DNA of 64,000 nt from assembly GCA_943367715.1 (NCBI GenBank), contig CALRJY020000012.1, positions 1-64,000 of the forward strand. The letters are read 5' to 3'. This DNA is from JAEYXS01 sp943367715 (GTDB taxonomy: Bacteria > Verrucomicrobiota > Verrucomicrobiia > Limisphaerales > JAEYXS01). Positions 46,601 to 61,600 of this stretch are shown here, piece by piece. A program made the position numbers and the translations under genes. The notes under the pieces were generated by a model. That model ran no database searches. It was not told the origin of the DNA and worked only from the letters and a program-made list of their open reading frames with translations. How positions within the stretch are numbered: the first letter of the stretch is position 1; every line of letters starts with the position of its first letter.

Positions 46601-49600
46601 ACCATCGAGGTTCGGCGCTGCCTTGAAGATATTGAGCGAGGTCGGTTCGCCCGGTTCCAACAACGGCAGGAACGTCTCCGGGATTTCAAACACGTAATCC
46701 TGCATGGTCGTGTTGAACATGATCGTCACCGAGCCGGACGCAGAGAAGATGTCACCGATGTTTGGCAGGCCGATATCCGCACTGCCGCCCACCTTCAGGA
46801 AGCCGGCCACACCGGCGTTCTCGCCTTCGCCTTCACCCGTCACGATGACCAGGAAGCCGGTCACATCGCCATAGGTGATCTGGTTTTCACCGATGCCGAA
46901 GGACAATTCGGCAGTCGCAAACACCTCGAAGCGGGTCGGATCGATGCGCAGGTAGAAACCACCGTTCAGGCGGAACATGTCGGAATCCGTACCCGGCGGG
47001 CGGAGGCGCAGCGAACCGGCCAGTTCCAGCACGAACGAGTAAGGTTGCAGTTCAAACGTCCGCGTGGCGTCGGCGCCATTGGCTCCCAAGCCCGGCAGCG
47101 TGAGCGTCTCGGTCTTCACGAATGCCGTAGTGTTGATCTGCAGCACACCCTTGCCGTAGATGAAGATGCCGTACTCTTCCAGCATGCTGAGGTTCGATTC
47201 CACCGTGGCCACACCCCAGAACTGCGGCGTGTCACTGATGGTGCCGCTCATATCGAGGATGAAGCGACCCGCCGTAGCTCCCACCGTGCCCAGCTTGTAG
47301 ATCTTCAACTGGCCGACGAAGTCCAAGGTGAACACCGTGTTCACGTAATCGATCTCCAGCACCACCTTCGCGGTCAGTTGGATCAGCGGCTCGTCCAGGA
47401 AGTCGCCCAGGCGCAGTTCGATACCACCCGAGAGCTCGATGTAGAAATTGGTCGCCTGCGTGATGAGCTTGACCGTCTGGGTCGAGGTCACTCCTGTATT
47501 GCCCTTCGTATCCAGCCAGCTACCCGCGATCATCGTGATCGTCAGCGTGCCCGTATCCAGCAGACCGCTGTAGCTGTAGCGGAACGTATTAGTCTCACCC
47601 TGACGAACCGGCGTGCCATTCAGGATCACGTTCGCACCATTAGCACCCGTCAGTGTAAATTCCTGACCCGCATCCAGAATGGAGGCCAGATCCAAGGTCG
47701 TGCCATTCGTCGGATTGAACGTGATGTCGATGTAGTGGCGGGTGTTCAGCACTTCACGGTCCATGCGGCTGCCCGCGATCGGATCGGCGATGCCGGCCGT
47801 CGCCACTTGCACCGTGAACGATTCCGTGGCAGCCAAGTTGGTCAATCCGCTGTCATCTGTCCACGCATTGGAATTGTACTCAATCTTGTAGGTGCCCGCT
47901 GACAGACTCGAATTCAGCGCATAGCGATACGTATCCGTCTGGCCCACGCGCACCGGCCCACCAAGGGAAAGAATGGCCCCGGAAGCATCCTTCAATGAGA
48001 ACTCATCGCCATCAATCGTGGTGTGATCCAAGACCTGGCCGGAGGACGGACGGAATGTGATCTCAAGGTAACCGAGGTTATTGATCGTCTCACGACCGAT
48101 CGTGCCGCTGGCCGAAGGATTGACGATCGTCGCCGTGCTGCCCTGCACCGTGAACTTCTGCGTGAACGCCAGGTTCGCACTCGTGTTGCCCGTCGTATCC
48201 CCCGTGTTCTTCCAAGTATTCGCCGCGAACTCGACACTGACCTCACCCACCGTGAACCCAGCTTCTGGTGTCGTCAGGTAATAGCGGAAGGTATTCGCAC
48301 CAATCTTGGTCGGCGCCCCATTGACCGTTACCCCCGTCGCACCAGCACCCGTGATGGAGAACTCGGCATTCGCGTCCAAGATGCTGCTCTCATCCAGTGC
48401 ATTGCCGTTCGTTGGCTTGAATGTGATATCGATGTAGCTGCGGGTATTCGTCACCGACAGATTGCCTAGCGAGACCGTTGCCCCAGCCTGCGTGCCACCG
48501 GTCACAGCAGTGGGTGTTGTCGTATACCCCCAGGCATTGGCCAGATACGTCAGCGTTACGGAACCTGAGGAAGCATAGGAACCATTCAGCCAATAGCGGA
48601 AGCGCATCGTGCCCGCCGTCGGATCAGCCAGACGTATCGGAGCCTGAGAATTGTCCAGGGCGATAGAACCGATACCCGTGCCCGTCAGCGTGAACTCGGC
48701 ACCCAGATCAAGGATCGTAGCCGGATCAAACGTCAGCCCGTTCGGCGAGACGAAGTCCACATCCACATAGTTCCGGTTGTTCAGCGCGTGGATGTCGATG
48801 CCACCATTCACGCCCGGATTCAGCAACGTAGCCGTCGCACCATCCACGAAGAACGACTGCGTGCTGGCCACGCTCGCTGCGCCCGTGGTCACATTGCCGC
48901 TCACCGTCACGTCCGCATTCTTGAAGCCGCCCGCCGTGAACTGCACCTGCACCTCACCCCGCGGGAAGCTGAAGTTCGACTGCGTGATGATGTAGCGGAA
49001 GCGCGTGACACCTTCACGTTGGATGGCGCGGATCAAAGCTTGTTCTGCCGTACGACCACCGCCCAGATCATCGGCCGTCGGCACCAATTGTTCCGTCTCC
49101 ATGCCGCCTGTAGCGCCTACCTTCGTGATGATGGCCACCGGCGTTCCGTCCACACTGACCGTCTGACCATTGATCACCAGATTGAATTCCGCCGCCGAAT
49201 CCAAGATGGAGGCCAAGTCCAAGTTCGCGCCCGAGGCCGGATTGTAAACGATGTCGATGTAAGGCTGGTTCGTATAGGTCGTGCCGGTATGGGTCGTCAC
49301 CGTCGTCATCCGGCTGTTGATGAGCGCGTAGTCGATGCGGCCTTCCGCCGGATCAGCCAAGGTGGCCGTGGACGTTGTCAAGGCAGCGACACCTGCTTCA
49401 GGATCGATCACTTCAAACATCACTTCCTCACCGGAAGCATTCTTGAAGCCCATCTTGAACTTGCCGTAAACCGAGAGCAGACGTACTTGGTCCGGGATAT
49501 CCGCCAGGAACAGCACCGTGAAGCTGCCCGTACCCAGCTTGGAGAAGTCCGCATACAGCTTGCCGCTGATACTGATCTGGTTGTTGGCAAAGTTCAGCTT

Positions 49601-52600
49601 GCCGGACACCAGGAACTTGCCGTCCGTGCTGAATTTGACCGTCACCACACCATTGAAGACATACTGCGAGGTGTAGATGGTATAAATCTTCGCACTGCCC
49701 GTGATCGTCATCGGAGCCGTGAAGGCGGCACCGAATCCACCCAGGTTCGGGTTTGCCTTGATCGCCTTAAACTGCGTCACCACCTGCTGCTTGATGCTCG
49801 TAAGCCAAGTTGCCGCAGTCATGTCCGTCGGTATGCCAAACGCCGGATCGCGCAACTGCAGCGGGTCTTCGATTGACGGCAGGCTCTTGAAGAACTCAAC
49901 GCCACCTGCGAAATCATTCAACGCCAGACCGGTCACGGTAGGATCAAGCACCAAGCCCGGCTCCGGCAATGAGGCGCTGATGAACACCCCGAGCGGTCCG
50001 AGTTCCGAGAGGCCCATCTGGATGGTGAAGCCGCCGACACCCGGGAACTTGAAGCCGCCTTGCAAGCCCAGGAAGAACACGCGGTCTGCCACCGGCGTGA
50101 CCTTGTCGAACAGGTCGATCATGTTGCCGTTAACATCCAGCTTCATGATGCCGCCCAGCAACGTGCCGCTGATCTCACCGCCGAACATCTTGCCTTTGAC
50201 CCCGATACCGATTGAGGCGACATCGATGATCGGGAACTTGCCTTCCAGGAGCAGCGTCGGCGAGATACGGATGCCTTCGATCGCACCCGAGAATTCCATG
50301 CCCTTTAGGCCGTGCAGACCTTCGACACTGACGGACAGCGTAAGGACAAAGTCTTCCGGAGCGTTCTCGATGTCATCCCATTCCACGCCGATGGCATTGA
50401 TCTTGATCGGCAACCAAGACGGCCACTTGAAGCTGTCACCCGTGGCGGAACCCACACCTATAAATACACCGAAGCCCAATTTGGCCTTGAAGGAACCATC
50501 ACCCAAGAAGGCAAAGTTGCGGGCTTCACCGCTCAAGGCCATGCCACCGATATTGACTTTGGCACCCAGCGAGGCGAAGGACACCAACTCCTCGTTGTCA
50601 GCCGCACCCGTATTCAGCATGAAGTCCTTGGCCGTCAGTTCCAAGAAGGTGCTGAGCTTGATGGCCAGCGTATCGATCTTGAACTTGAACGCATCCACCT
50701 TCCCGTTCGTGAAGGTCAGTTCTGCGCGCAACGCCTCGGTGTTCGGCGTACCGTTCGCGTTTAAGTCATCCGCCGTGAGCCGGTCCGTGATGGAAGCGCT
50801 GATCGGTTTGCCGGGGAAGAATTGTGCACCACCAGAGGCGAAGTAGATCGAGCCATTGAACACCAGCGGGTTCTCTGCATCGAAGTTCACCTCGAAGTTC
50901 GTCACACCCACGCGGATATCATCCAGCACCAGTATGCTGCCGAAGCGGATCTTACCATCGCCAGCCGGCTGCGTGCTCTGCATCGCATTGCCACCTGCTG
51001 GCGGAGTGATGCCACCGTATTGCAACTCTGCCTGCCCCAAGGTGAAGCCGTTCATCCGTACCACCAGGCCCGGAATAAGTGCGTTGTTCGGGTCGGATAG
51101 ATTCGTATCGAACGGCGAGATGCTGCCCTTCAGGTTGATGGCCGGGAAGGTCACCGAGGCGGAGTCGATCCGCACTATCTCTTGACTGCGATGAATCAAC
51201 TGATCTTTCACCCCCGTGGCCGGATCAACGCCTGCCGAAGGATCATACTTGATGACGATGCCTGAAGCCTCGATCACGACTACATTTGGCACCGTGATGT
51301 TCAAGCCCGCCACACTGAAGCTGAACTTGCCCGGAACATTCACCCGGACGTTGCCGCTCAACAGACCGAATACATCGATACCGATGTCAAACGTGCCCAA
51401 TACTCCGACGAGTTCCGCAGTAACACCGCTGCTCGTCTGCTGCGCTGAAGGTGCCGGAGCCGCTCCCGGTGCCGCCGCCGCCCCACCGAAAGCCAAACCT
51501 GCGCGGTTCACGCCGATGCCGATGGTCAGATAGAGCAAGCCATCTTTGAAGGACATGCCCGCGATGGTAATCATCGGTCCTTGCAACGTCAGCGGTCCGA
51601 GCGCGATGACGTTCGTCGCAGCCACGGCTCCGGCAGCTTCCGGATTGATCGTGAACTTCTCCGTCTTGATGTCGTTCTGCGTCATCGCCACCGTGCGGAA
51701 CGTGTTCGCCCGGAAGTTCACCTGCACTTCACCCGTAGTGAACAGGTCGATGGTGTTCGCCGTGTTCTTATCCTTCAGGAAGTAACGGTAAGTCGTGCCG
51801 GAAACCAGCACTGGCGAGCCAACCAGGATCGGCGTGCCGTTGGCGTTCAGGGCGACGTCTCCCAGACCCGTGCCGGTCAGCGTGAACTCGTCACCCGTGA
51901 TGGAAAGCTTGTCGATCAGGCTGCCATCGCGCGTCACGAACGTGACATCGATGAACCGGCCCGCATTGAACTGGCCAACCGTGACCGTCGCGCCGTTGAA
52001 CGGATTGGCCAATTGGGCCGTCGGTCCGGGCTGCGGCAAGGTGCCTTGCAGATTTGGCGTCGTCGCGAAGAAGTATTGCAGCGAGGCAGCGTTGTTGATG
52101 CCGCGGGTGTCCGCCCAAGTGTTCGCGATGAACTCAACCGCCACATCACCGTTCTGCGTCAGGTTACCCGTGAAAGTGTAGCGGTAGGTATTGACGCCCA
52201 CCTTCGTCGGCGTTCCGTTGACCGTCAGACCGGAAGGCAGACCGTTCACCAAGATGTTGAATTCCTGCGCCGCGTCGAGGATGGACGTGGCGTTCAGGCC
52301 CACACCATTCGGGTCTTCAAACAGCACGTCGATGTAATGACGGTTATTCAATTCCGTGCGGTTAACCACCTGGCCCGCGTAAGGATTGGCCAGCTCAGCG
52401 GTTGGGAACAAAATCTGCGGACGAGGATTGGCGCCCAGTTCCGCCCCGATGCCGAACAGCGAGAATCCATTCAGGATGAAGCTGGTCAAGGTGAAGCCCG
52501 CTGCCCCGCCGATGCTGAAGCTCGCACTGCCGCCGATGCTAAAGATTTCCTGGCCATCCACCCGGATCTTCACCGCCGCATTCACGATGTTCACGATCAC

Positions 52601-55600
52601 CAGACCCGACGGCTTCTTCGTGAAGGCTACCGTGCCACCGATCTCCAGCACATCACCGATCTTGAACGTGATCGAACCGGTGAACTTGGTGATAACCTCG
52701 GCCGAAGTGAAGATCACCGGCACTGTGCTCGGCGCGCCACTGGTGCTTGGAATCGTCAACACGCGGTTGATCGCCTGACCGGAAGTATTGATATCCACCA
52801 CCGCACGACCCTGAACCACCAAGCCGTCCAAACCGACCAAAGCGATATCGCCTTCCGCATGCAGCGCATAGAGTCCGCCGGCGAATCGGATCATGCCGAT
52901 TTTGCCGTTGGTCAGGGCCACACCGATCGCGTTCGGGTTCAACACACCCTTGCTCAATTCATAAGGCCCTTGGCCGATGAAGATCGTGATGCCGTCACCC
53001 GCAAAGCTGCCATCCGGATTGAAGACGATATTGCCATGCACCGTGACGAAATCACCGATGTTCAGTTCCAAGTCCTCGACGAACACCCGCACCCCCTGCT
53101 CTGCCACACCGAAGCGGATCACGATATCCTTGCCATTCACCGTAATCGTTTCATCCACCGCCACGCCCGTGGTATTGATGCCCACACCCACCGTGCCGCC
53201 CAGCGAGAAGCCCGCGATACCTGCCTTCACTTTGCCGCCAATGATGCCCGCCACACCTGTGGGCGCGAGCACCAGCGCCGCCGTCACTTCACCGATTTCC
53301 AATCCGGCATTGGACCCACCGAAGCCGGAGAAATTAACATCGCTCAAAGCCAACCGCGTCACCTTGACGGTCGTGCCCTTGCGCGTGACCTGGTCGAAGT
53401 AGAAGTCGCCCGTCAGCGTGTAAGTATCACCGCCCACCGTGAAGCTCACCACGATGTCGTAAGCCGTCACGCGGACATACGGTCCGGCAGGCAGCACCAT
53501 GCTGATCGTTGTGCCACCGACCACGAACGTCTGGTTGACCGCCGTCGGAATCGTATTGATCGCCAGCGTGAACGTCGTGTTGAAGCTGAAGCCCTTGACC
53601 GTCGCATTGAACGGCAGACTGATCTGGCCCGCCATGCCCAGCGGCGTGATGAGCAAGGAACCGCTGCCGCCCGTGAACGAAACGATCGTCTGACCATCGC
53701 TCTGCAGCGAGAAGCCCAAGTTCGCTGCCGCCACACGTACCACCTTCGCACCAGCCGCGGTCGTGAGCTGCTGGAATACAAAGTCACCCGTCACCGTCAG
53801 ACCTTCAACCGTCAGCGCGATCCCCGTGCCCGAGACTTCGATGAACGGTCCGGCCGGCAACACCATGTTGATCGTCGAGCTGCCCACCGTGAACTGCTCG
53901 TTCACCGCCAGAGCCGTGTTATTGATCTTCAGGCCGAACGTGCCGACAAAGCTCACACCCGGAACATTCTGCACCGTCACCGTCGCGGAGAGCTGACCCG
54001 CCAGACCTTCCGGCGTGATGAGGAAGGAACCCGTGCCGTTGCTCACCACCACAAATTCCGTCGTGCCATCACCCAAGCCTATGCGAACATTCGCCACGGC
54101 AACACGCACCACGTTACGGGTCACACCGGCTTTCACCGAAGTGATCTTCTCAAAGGCGAAGTCGCCCTGCAGCGTCTGGCCCATGATTCCCATCGAGATG
54201 TTCGTGCCGCTGATGCGCAGGTAAGGGCCGGCCACCAAGTTCATCGTCACCGTCTCGCCACCCACTTCAAAAGTCTCATTGATCGCACTGTTGGTGTTGT
54301 TGATCGCCACACCGAACGTGCCCGTGAAAGTCACACCCGGCACATTCAAGGTTACTGTGCCACTAAACGTGCCCGCCAGACCTGCCGGCGTGATCAACAG
54401 AGCGCCCTCGCCTTCCGTCAACGAAACAAAGTCCGTGGTGCCATCACCGATACGCAATTCGATCTTGGTCGCGATGACTTTCACCGTCTTGCGGTCGTCC
54501 GCGTTACCCAACGTTCCATCCGGTCCGGCCGTCGTAGCCTGCTCGAAGGCGAAATTGCCCTTCAGCGTCTGGCCCGCGATAGTCAGGCTCACATCCACAC
54601 CTTCCACGCGGATATAAGGTCCGGCGGGCAACGTCAGTTGGATTGTATCATCACCCACCTTGAAGGTCTGGTTCACCGCTGCGGTCGTATTGTTGATCGC
54701 CAGACTGAACGTGCCGCTGAAGTTCACACCAGGCACATTCAGCGTCACCGTACCCGTGACCTTGCCCGCCATGCCCGCACTGGTGATGAGGAACGCACCC
54801 GAACCATTCGTCAGCGACACAAACGCCGTCGTGCCATCACCCAGGCTGAGCGACACATTGGAGGCTGCGATGCGGATGACTGAGGTCGGAGTCGTGCCTA
54901 CCGTCGTGATCTTCTCGAAGGCGAAGTTACCACCCAGCGACTGGCCGAACACGCTTAGGTTCACTCCGAGCGCTTCCACGCGCAGATACGGTCCCTTGGG
55001 CAGGCTCAGGTTGATCGTCTCAGTGCCAACTGTGAAGTTCTCGTTCACCGGTGCGTTCGTGTTATTGATCGAAACCTTGACGGTGGCCGACAACGACACT
55101 TGCGGAATGTTCGTCAGCGCCATCGTCGCACCCACTTGACCGGCCAGACCGGCTTGCGTGATAAGGAACGTGCCTTGACCACCACTCACCACCACATAAT
55201 CCGTCGTGCCATCACCGAGCTTCAGCCCCACATTGTTGAAGGCTACCTTGACCACCTTCACGCCGCCCGGCTTCGTGATCTGCTCGAAGGCGATATCACC
55301 CGTCAGGCTCTGACCGGCGACCGCGAGGACAATGTTCAGGCCTTCCACGCGGACATACGGTCCGGCTTGCAGGTTCATCGTGATGTCCGTGCCACCCACG
55401 TTGAACGTCTCATTCACCGCTGCCGTGGTGTTGTTGATACTCACAGCCAAGGTGCCGCTCAGCGTCACACCCGGGATATTCAGACTCACCGTGCCGCTCA
55501 ATTGACCCGCGATACCCGTAGGCGTGATCAGGAACGTGCCCTGACCGTTGTTCAGGCTGACAAATTCTGTCGTTCCGTCACCCAGGCCCAAGTGGATCTC

Positions 55601-58600
55601 GCTCGCCGCGATCTTGATGATCTTAGCGCCACCGACCTTCGTGATCTGTTCAAAGCTGAAGTTACCGCTCAAGGTCTGACCGGCCACGCTCAAGGCGATG
55701 TTGTTACCTTCCACCCGCACATACGGTCCGGCCTGCACATTCAGCGTCACCGTCTGGCCACCGACCGTGAACGATTCATTGACCGCCTTGTTCGTGTTGT
55801 TGATCGCCAGCTTGAAGTTGCCCACGAACGAGATATCCGCCGGGAGTGCCAGCGACACATCAGCGCTCAGTGTGCCCGCCATGCCCGTCGGATCGATCAC
55901 GAACAGGCCCGTACCATTCGTGACATTTACTACGCCACCCAACGAGAGCGTGATGTTCGTCGCAGCGATCGTCAGCTTCTTCGCACCCGAAGCGGATTGC
56001 GAAGACTCGATGGCGAAGTTGCCGCTCAAGGTCTGGCCCGCGACGGTCAGCGAGATGTTCTCGCCACTGATGCGGAAGAACGGTCCCTTCTGCAGGCTGA
56101 TCGTGAAGGTCGTGCCACCGACCGAGAACGTCTGGTTCACCGGCAGGTTCGTGTTGTTGATGCTCAACTTCAGCGCGCCGCTGAACTGCACGCCACCGAA
56201 GTCGAGGCTCGTGCCGATGCTGATCTCACCGGCCATACCCGCTGCCGTGATGACAAAGCCGCCCGTCGGAATCGTCAGGCTGATGCCGCCAAGGTTCAAC
56301 GTGACATTCGCGATGGCCAAGGTCACCACGCTCGAACCATCCGCCTTCGTCAACTTCTCGAAGGCTACACTGCCCGTCAGTGTCTGGCCCGCAATGCTCA
56401 ACGTGATGTTGGAACCTTCGAAGCGGAAGTAAGGTCCGGCCACCAGGTTGACCGTGTAGTTCGTGCTGCCGACCGAGAACGTCTGGTTTACCGCGGCATT
56501 GGTGTTGTTGATGGCCACCTTCAACGTGCCCGTCAGCGTCACACCTGAAATGTTCACCCCCACCGTGCCGGAAACCGTGCCCGCCAAACCAGCCGTAGTC
56601 ACCACGAACAGCGCCGTGCCGCCGCTTATGGTCACGAAATCCGTCGTGCCGTCGCCGAGTCCGACGCTCACATTTGCCGCTGCGATCTTCAACACGTTAC
56701 CGCCAGAGGTCGTAGCCTGCTCAAAGCTGAAATCACCGCTCAGGCGTTGGCCTGCCACCTTCATCTGGATGCCCGTACCTTCCACGCGGATATAAGGACC
56801 AGCAGGCAGGCTCAACGTGACGTTGTCTGTCCCCACCTTGAAGGATTCATTTACCGCGGCGTTCGTGTTGTTGATGGCCACGCTGAACGTGCCTTCAAAC
56901 TCTACTGCGCCGCCCGGGATGTTCACGTTCACCGTGCCACCCAGCTTGCCCGCCAAACCCGTGCTCTTGATGACGAATGCGCCGCTACCATTCGTCAGCG
57001 CCACAATGCCGCCCGCGAGGCTCAAGTTGATGTCCGTCGCCACGATCTTCGTGATCTTCGGCGGCACACCCGCACCGACCGCCAGACCGTTATACTGCTC
57101 AAAGGCAAAGTTACCGCTCAGGATCTGACCGCCGATGTCCAGATTCACGCCTATGCCCTCCACCTTGATGTAAGGTCCGGCTGGCAGCGTCACCGGCGTC
57201 CCACCCGGCAGAGTTACGGCTGCGTTTGTGGTGTTCAGCGCCAAGTTAAACGTGCCGGTGAAGTCCACACCCGGAACATTCAGCGTCACCGTCGCACCCA
57301 AGACACCAGCCAAGCCACCGTTCATCACGCGGAACGCGCCGTGGCCATTGGTGACCGAGACGTAATCGGTCGTGCCATCACCTAGGCCCATCTCGACGTT
57401 GCTCGCCGTGATGGTCATGATCTTGTTCACCCCGATCGTTTCCTGCGTGAAAGTAAAGTCACCGCTCAAGGTCTGGCCCGCGACTTCCAGATCCAGCGAA
57501 CCGCCAAAGCTCACTTCACCCGCCGCCACATTCACCGTCACGCTGTGGGAGCCAGCGCCCGGAATCGTGATCGTGCGGTTGACATTCGCGCCCGTATTGT
57601 TGAAGCGGATGACCGCACTACCCGCCACCGTCACCCCGGCGATGCCGAGCACTTCCACATCACCTTCCGCATAGAGCGCGTAAGTGGTCGTGGCACCGGT
57701 TACCTTGATCAGACCGAACTTCGCATTGCTGAGCAGGAAGCCCTTCGCCGTCGGATTCTTCGTGCCGTCTTCCAACAGAGCCGGACCGTCACCCAGGAAG
57801 ATGCTCGCGCCCGTAGCGGCCAACTCATCACCGTTGAAGGTGAACGAGCCTTCGATCACCACAAATCCACCGATGTTCAGGCTGAGGTCGCCGTAGAAGC
57901 TGAACGTATCTGCACCCGTCGCAAACTTGATCTCCAACGTCGTTCCACCCAGCGTGATGGTTTCATCGACTACCAGTTTCGACTTGTTAACGCGCAGACC
58001 GAAGCTGCCGCCCACACCCACGCCACCAGCCGAGATTGAAGCCTTGCCGGAAACAAAACCTGCGATACCACCCGAGCCAGCCACCAACGGATCCGTCGGC
58101 AAGATCACAAAGGCACCTTCGCCATCCGTCAGACCTTGTCCGCTCACCGTGACACTGACATTGGCCAGCGCGATGCGGGTCACCTTCGTGCCATTCGCCT
58201 TGGTGCTCTGGTCAAATGCGAAGTCACCGGCGATCACCGGTCCACCGCCGCCACCGACCGTCATGTTCGCGCCCAGCACCACCACTTGCACGTAAGGACC
58301 AGCCGGGACATCCAAGTCCACCGTGACGCCACCGACCACGAACGACGTATCCACCGCCACCGTCGTCGTATTGATCTTCAACTGGATCGTGCCGCCGCTG
58401 ATGCTGACACCCGGCACATTGAAGGCCACGTTGTTCAGCGTGAGGCTCGCGGCGAGACCGAGCTTGTTCACCAGGAACGCACCTTGGCCCCCGGTCACCG
58501 TCACAAAGTCCGTGCCGTTCGCCCCGATACGCAGGCTCAAATTGCTCAACGCGATGGACACTTTCGTGTCATCATCCGCCGTGTTCATCACGCCGTCCAC

Positions 58601-61600
58601 ACCTGCTGCCTTCACCTGCTCGATGAGGAACGAGGCCGTCAGGCGTTGGCCGAGGATGTCCAAGGTGACCGGTGAACCGATGCCGCCTTCAAAGCGCAGG
58701 AACGGTCCCACGCCCAAGTTCAGCGTCTTGCTCACTCCGCCCACCGTGATCTTATGCGTTACCGCCGAAGTCGTGTTGTTGATCTGCAGCTTGAACGAAC
58801 CATTGAAGGTAACGTTCGGGATGTCCATGATCACCGTGCCGCCGAGTTCACCCGCCATCTGGCCGTTCTTGATGACGAACAGACCTTCACCGTGCGTCAA
58901 GCGCACGAAGTTCGTCGTGCCATCACCCAGGCCGAGTTCCACGTTCGTGGCCGCCAGCACCAGCACGCTCTGGTCATCCGCATTGCCCGCGATACCGTCC
59001 ACACCGAAGTTCTTGCTCTGCTCGAAGGCGAAGTTACCCGTCAGCGTCTGGCCGACGATCGACAGCGAGAGGTTGACGCCTTCCACGCGGACATAAGGCC
59101 CCGCCGGCAGATCCAGCACGATTGTCTCACCGCCCACCGTGAAGGTCTCATTCACCGCCGCCGTCGTATTGTTGATCTTTACCGAGAGCTCACCGCTCAG
59201 CGAGACACCAGGCAGGTTCACCGCCACATTGCCGCTGACCGTGCCCGCCATGCCCGTGCTGCCCAGCACGAAGAAACCCGTGCCTTCCGTGATCGCAACC
59301 ACCGCATTGCTGCCGTCACCCAGGCTGATGCTGACATTCGAGGCACCTACACGCACGACCTTCACGCCACCCGTCTTCGTGATCTGCTCAAACGCGAAGT
59401 TACCGCTCAACGTCTGGCCCGCGACGGTCAACTTGATGTTATCACCCGAGACGCGCAGGTAAGGTCCGGCAGGCAGGCTCAAGGCCACCAGCGAAGTGCC
59501 CACCATCATCGTCTCACTCACCGCAGCCGTCGTGTTGTTGATCTGCACCGTGAACGATCCGGCGAACTGCACCGAAGGTCCGGCATTGATGCCGACCGTG
59601 GCCGAGAGCGAACCGGCGATGCCCGCCGTGGTCACTATAAAGAAGCCCGTGCCGCCGCTGACCGTCACGATGGCCGGACTGCCGCCACCGAGTTCCAGCG
59701 AGACATCGCTGGCACCGATGCGCACCAGTTTCTCGCCGTTCGTCTTGGTGATCTGCTCGATCGCGAAATTACCGGTCAACGTCTGGCCCATCACCGAGAG
59801 CGCCACATTGTTGCCTTCCACGCGCAGGTAAGGACCGTCCGGGAGATTCACCGTGATGCTCGTTCCGCCCACCGTGAAGGTCTCGTTAACCGCAGCCGTC
59901 GTGTTGTTGATGCGGATGCCGAAGGTGCCCGTAAAACTCACGTTCGGGATATTCACCGCCACGGTAGCATCCAGCGAACCCGCCAGACCCGCAGCCGTGA
60001 TGAGGAACGCACCCGTGCCATTCGTCACACTGACCACTGGCGTCGAACCGCCCAAGCCGATCGCCACATTGGCCACAGCCACCTTTACAACCTTGCTACC
60101 ATCCAACTTAGTAGCTTGTTCAAAGGAGAAGTCGCCCGCCAACGTCTGGCCGAGGATGTTCAGGCTGATGCCCGTGCCTTCGAAGCGCAGATAAGGTCCG
60201 GCTTGCAAGTTCAGCGCGATGTTCGTCGAACCCACACGGAACGTCTGGTTCACCGCCGTGCCCGTGTTGTTGATCTTCAGGCTGAGATTGCCCGTCAGCG
60301 TGACACCCGGGATATTCACGCCCACCGTGCCGCTCAATTGACCGGCCATGCCTTGCGGCGTCAGGAGGAAGGAACCTTGGCCGTTCGTCAGGCTCAGGTA
60401 AGTGTTCGTGCCGTCACCCAGCAGGAATACGATGTTGTTAGCGGCCAGGCGGATCACCTTCGTCGCCGCTGTCCCCACCGTGCTGACTTGTTCAAAGGCA
60501 AAGTCACCGCTCAGCTTCTGGCCGAAGAGGCTCAGCTGCAGGTTCAGGCCTTCGATGCGCAGATAAGGTCCGGCTTGCATCGCCACCGTCACCGTCGTGC
60601 CTCCCAGCGTGAAGCTCTGGTTCACTGCCGCGTTCGTGTTATTGATCGACAGGCTGAAATTGCCGCTGAACGTGATGCCCGGGATGTTGATGCCCACATC
60701 GCCATTGATCTGACCGGCCAATCCCGCCGTGGTCAGGAGCAAGGCGCCTTTGCCATTCGTGATGCTGACGTAAGTCGTCGTGCCGTCGCCCAAGCTCAGG
60801 TGGACACCCGTTGCAACCACCGTGGTCAGCTTCTCATTCGCCGCATTCGTCACTTGCTCGAAGGCGAAGTTACCGCCCAAGGTCTGACCCGCGATCGTCA
60901 GGTTAACGTTCTCACCGCTCACGCGCAGGTAAGGTCCGGCCACCAAGTTCAACGTCACCGTCTCGCCCGCCACGCTGATGCTCTCGCTAACTGCGGCCAA
61001 AGTCGTGTTGATCGAGATGCGGAAGTCACCCGCGAACACCACACCCGGCACATTCACCCCGACCGTGCCACCAAGTGAACCCGCCAAACCGCCTGGCGCG
61101 ATCAGGAATGCACCGCTCGCTTCCGTCACGCTCACCGCACCGCCACCAAGGATCAGATTCACATGCGTGGCTGCGATCCGGATGGAACCAGCCGTCGTGC
61201 CTGTCGTCACCTTCTCGAACGCAAAGTTACCCGTCAGCGTCTGGCCCAGCACATTCAAGGCGAGGTTCGCGCCTTGGAAGCTCGTCACCATCGCCGTAGT
61301 CGTGAACTTGACCTCGATGGCCGCTTCCGAACTGTTCGGGATGGTCAATGTTTCATCCACCGTCAGGCCGGAGTTGTTCAACCGCACCGTGGCGTTACCG
61401 CTGAAACTGAAGCCTTCCACACCGACGATCTCGATCGTGCCCGTCGCCACCATCGCGAACGTGCCGTCCGCGAACTTGACCAAACCGATGCGCGCATTGC
61501 GCAGCAACACACCCGTGGCCAACGGATTCAGGTCACCATTGGCCAGCTTGACTGGACCTTGGCCGAGGAACACCAGCAGTTCCGTGCCTGCAAAGATCTG

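Noticed and set aside
51581..54883. Plus-strand open frame of 1,100 codons
   Set aside because: It is the codon-register complement of the repeat-bearing minus-strand gene. Its sequence is rich in His, Arg and Gln with no recognisable domain, as expected for an antisense shadow.
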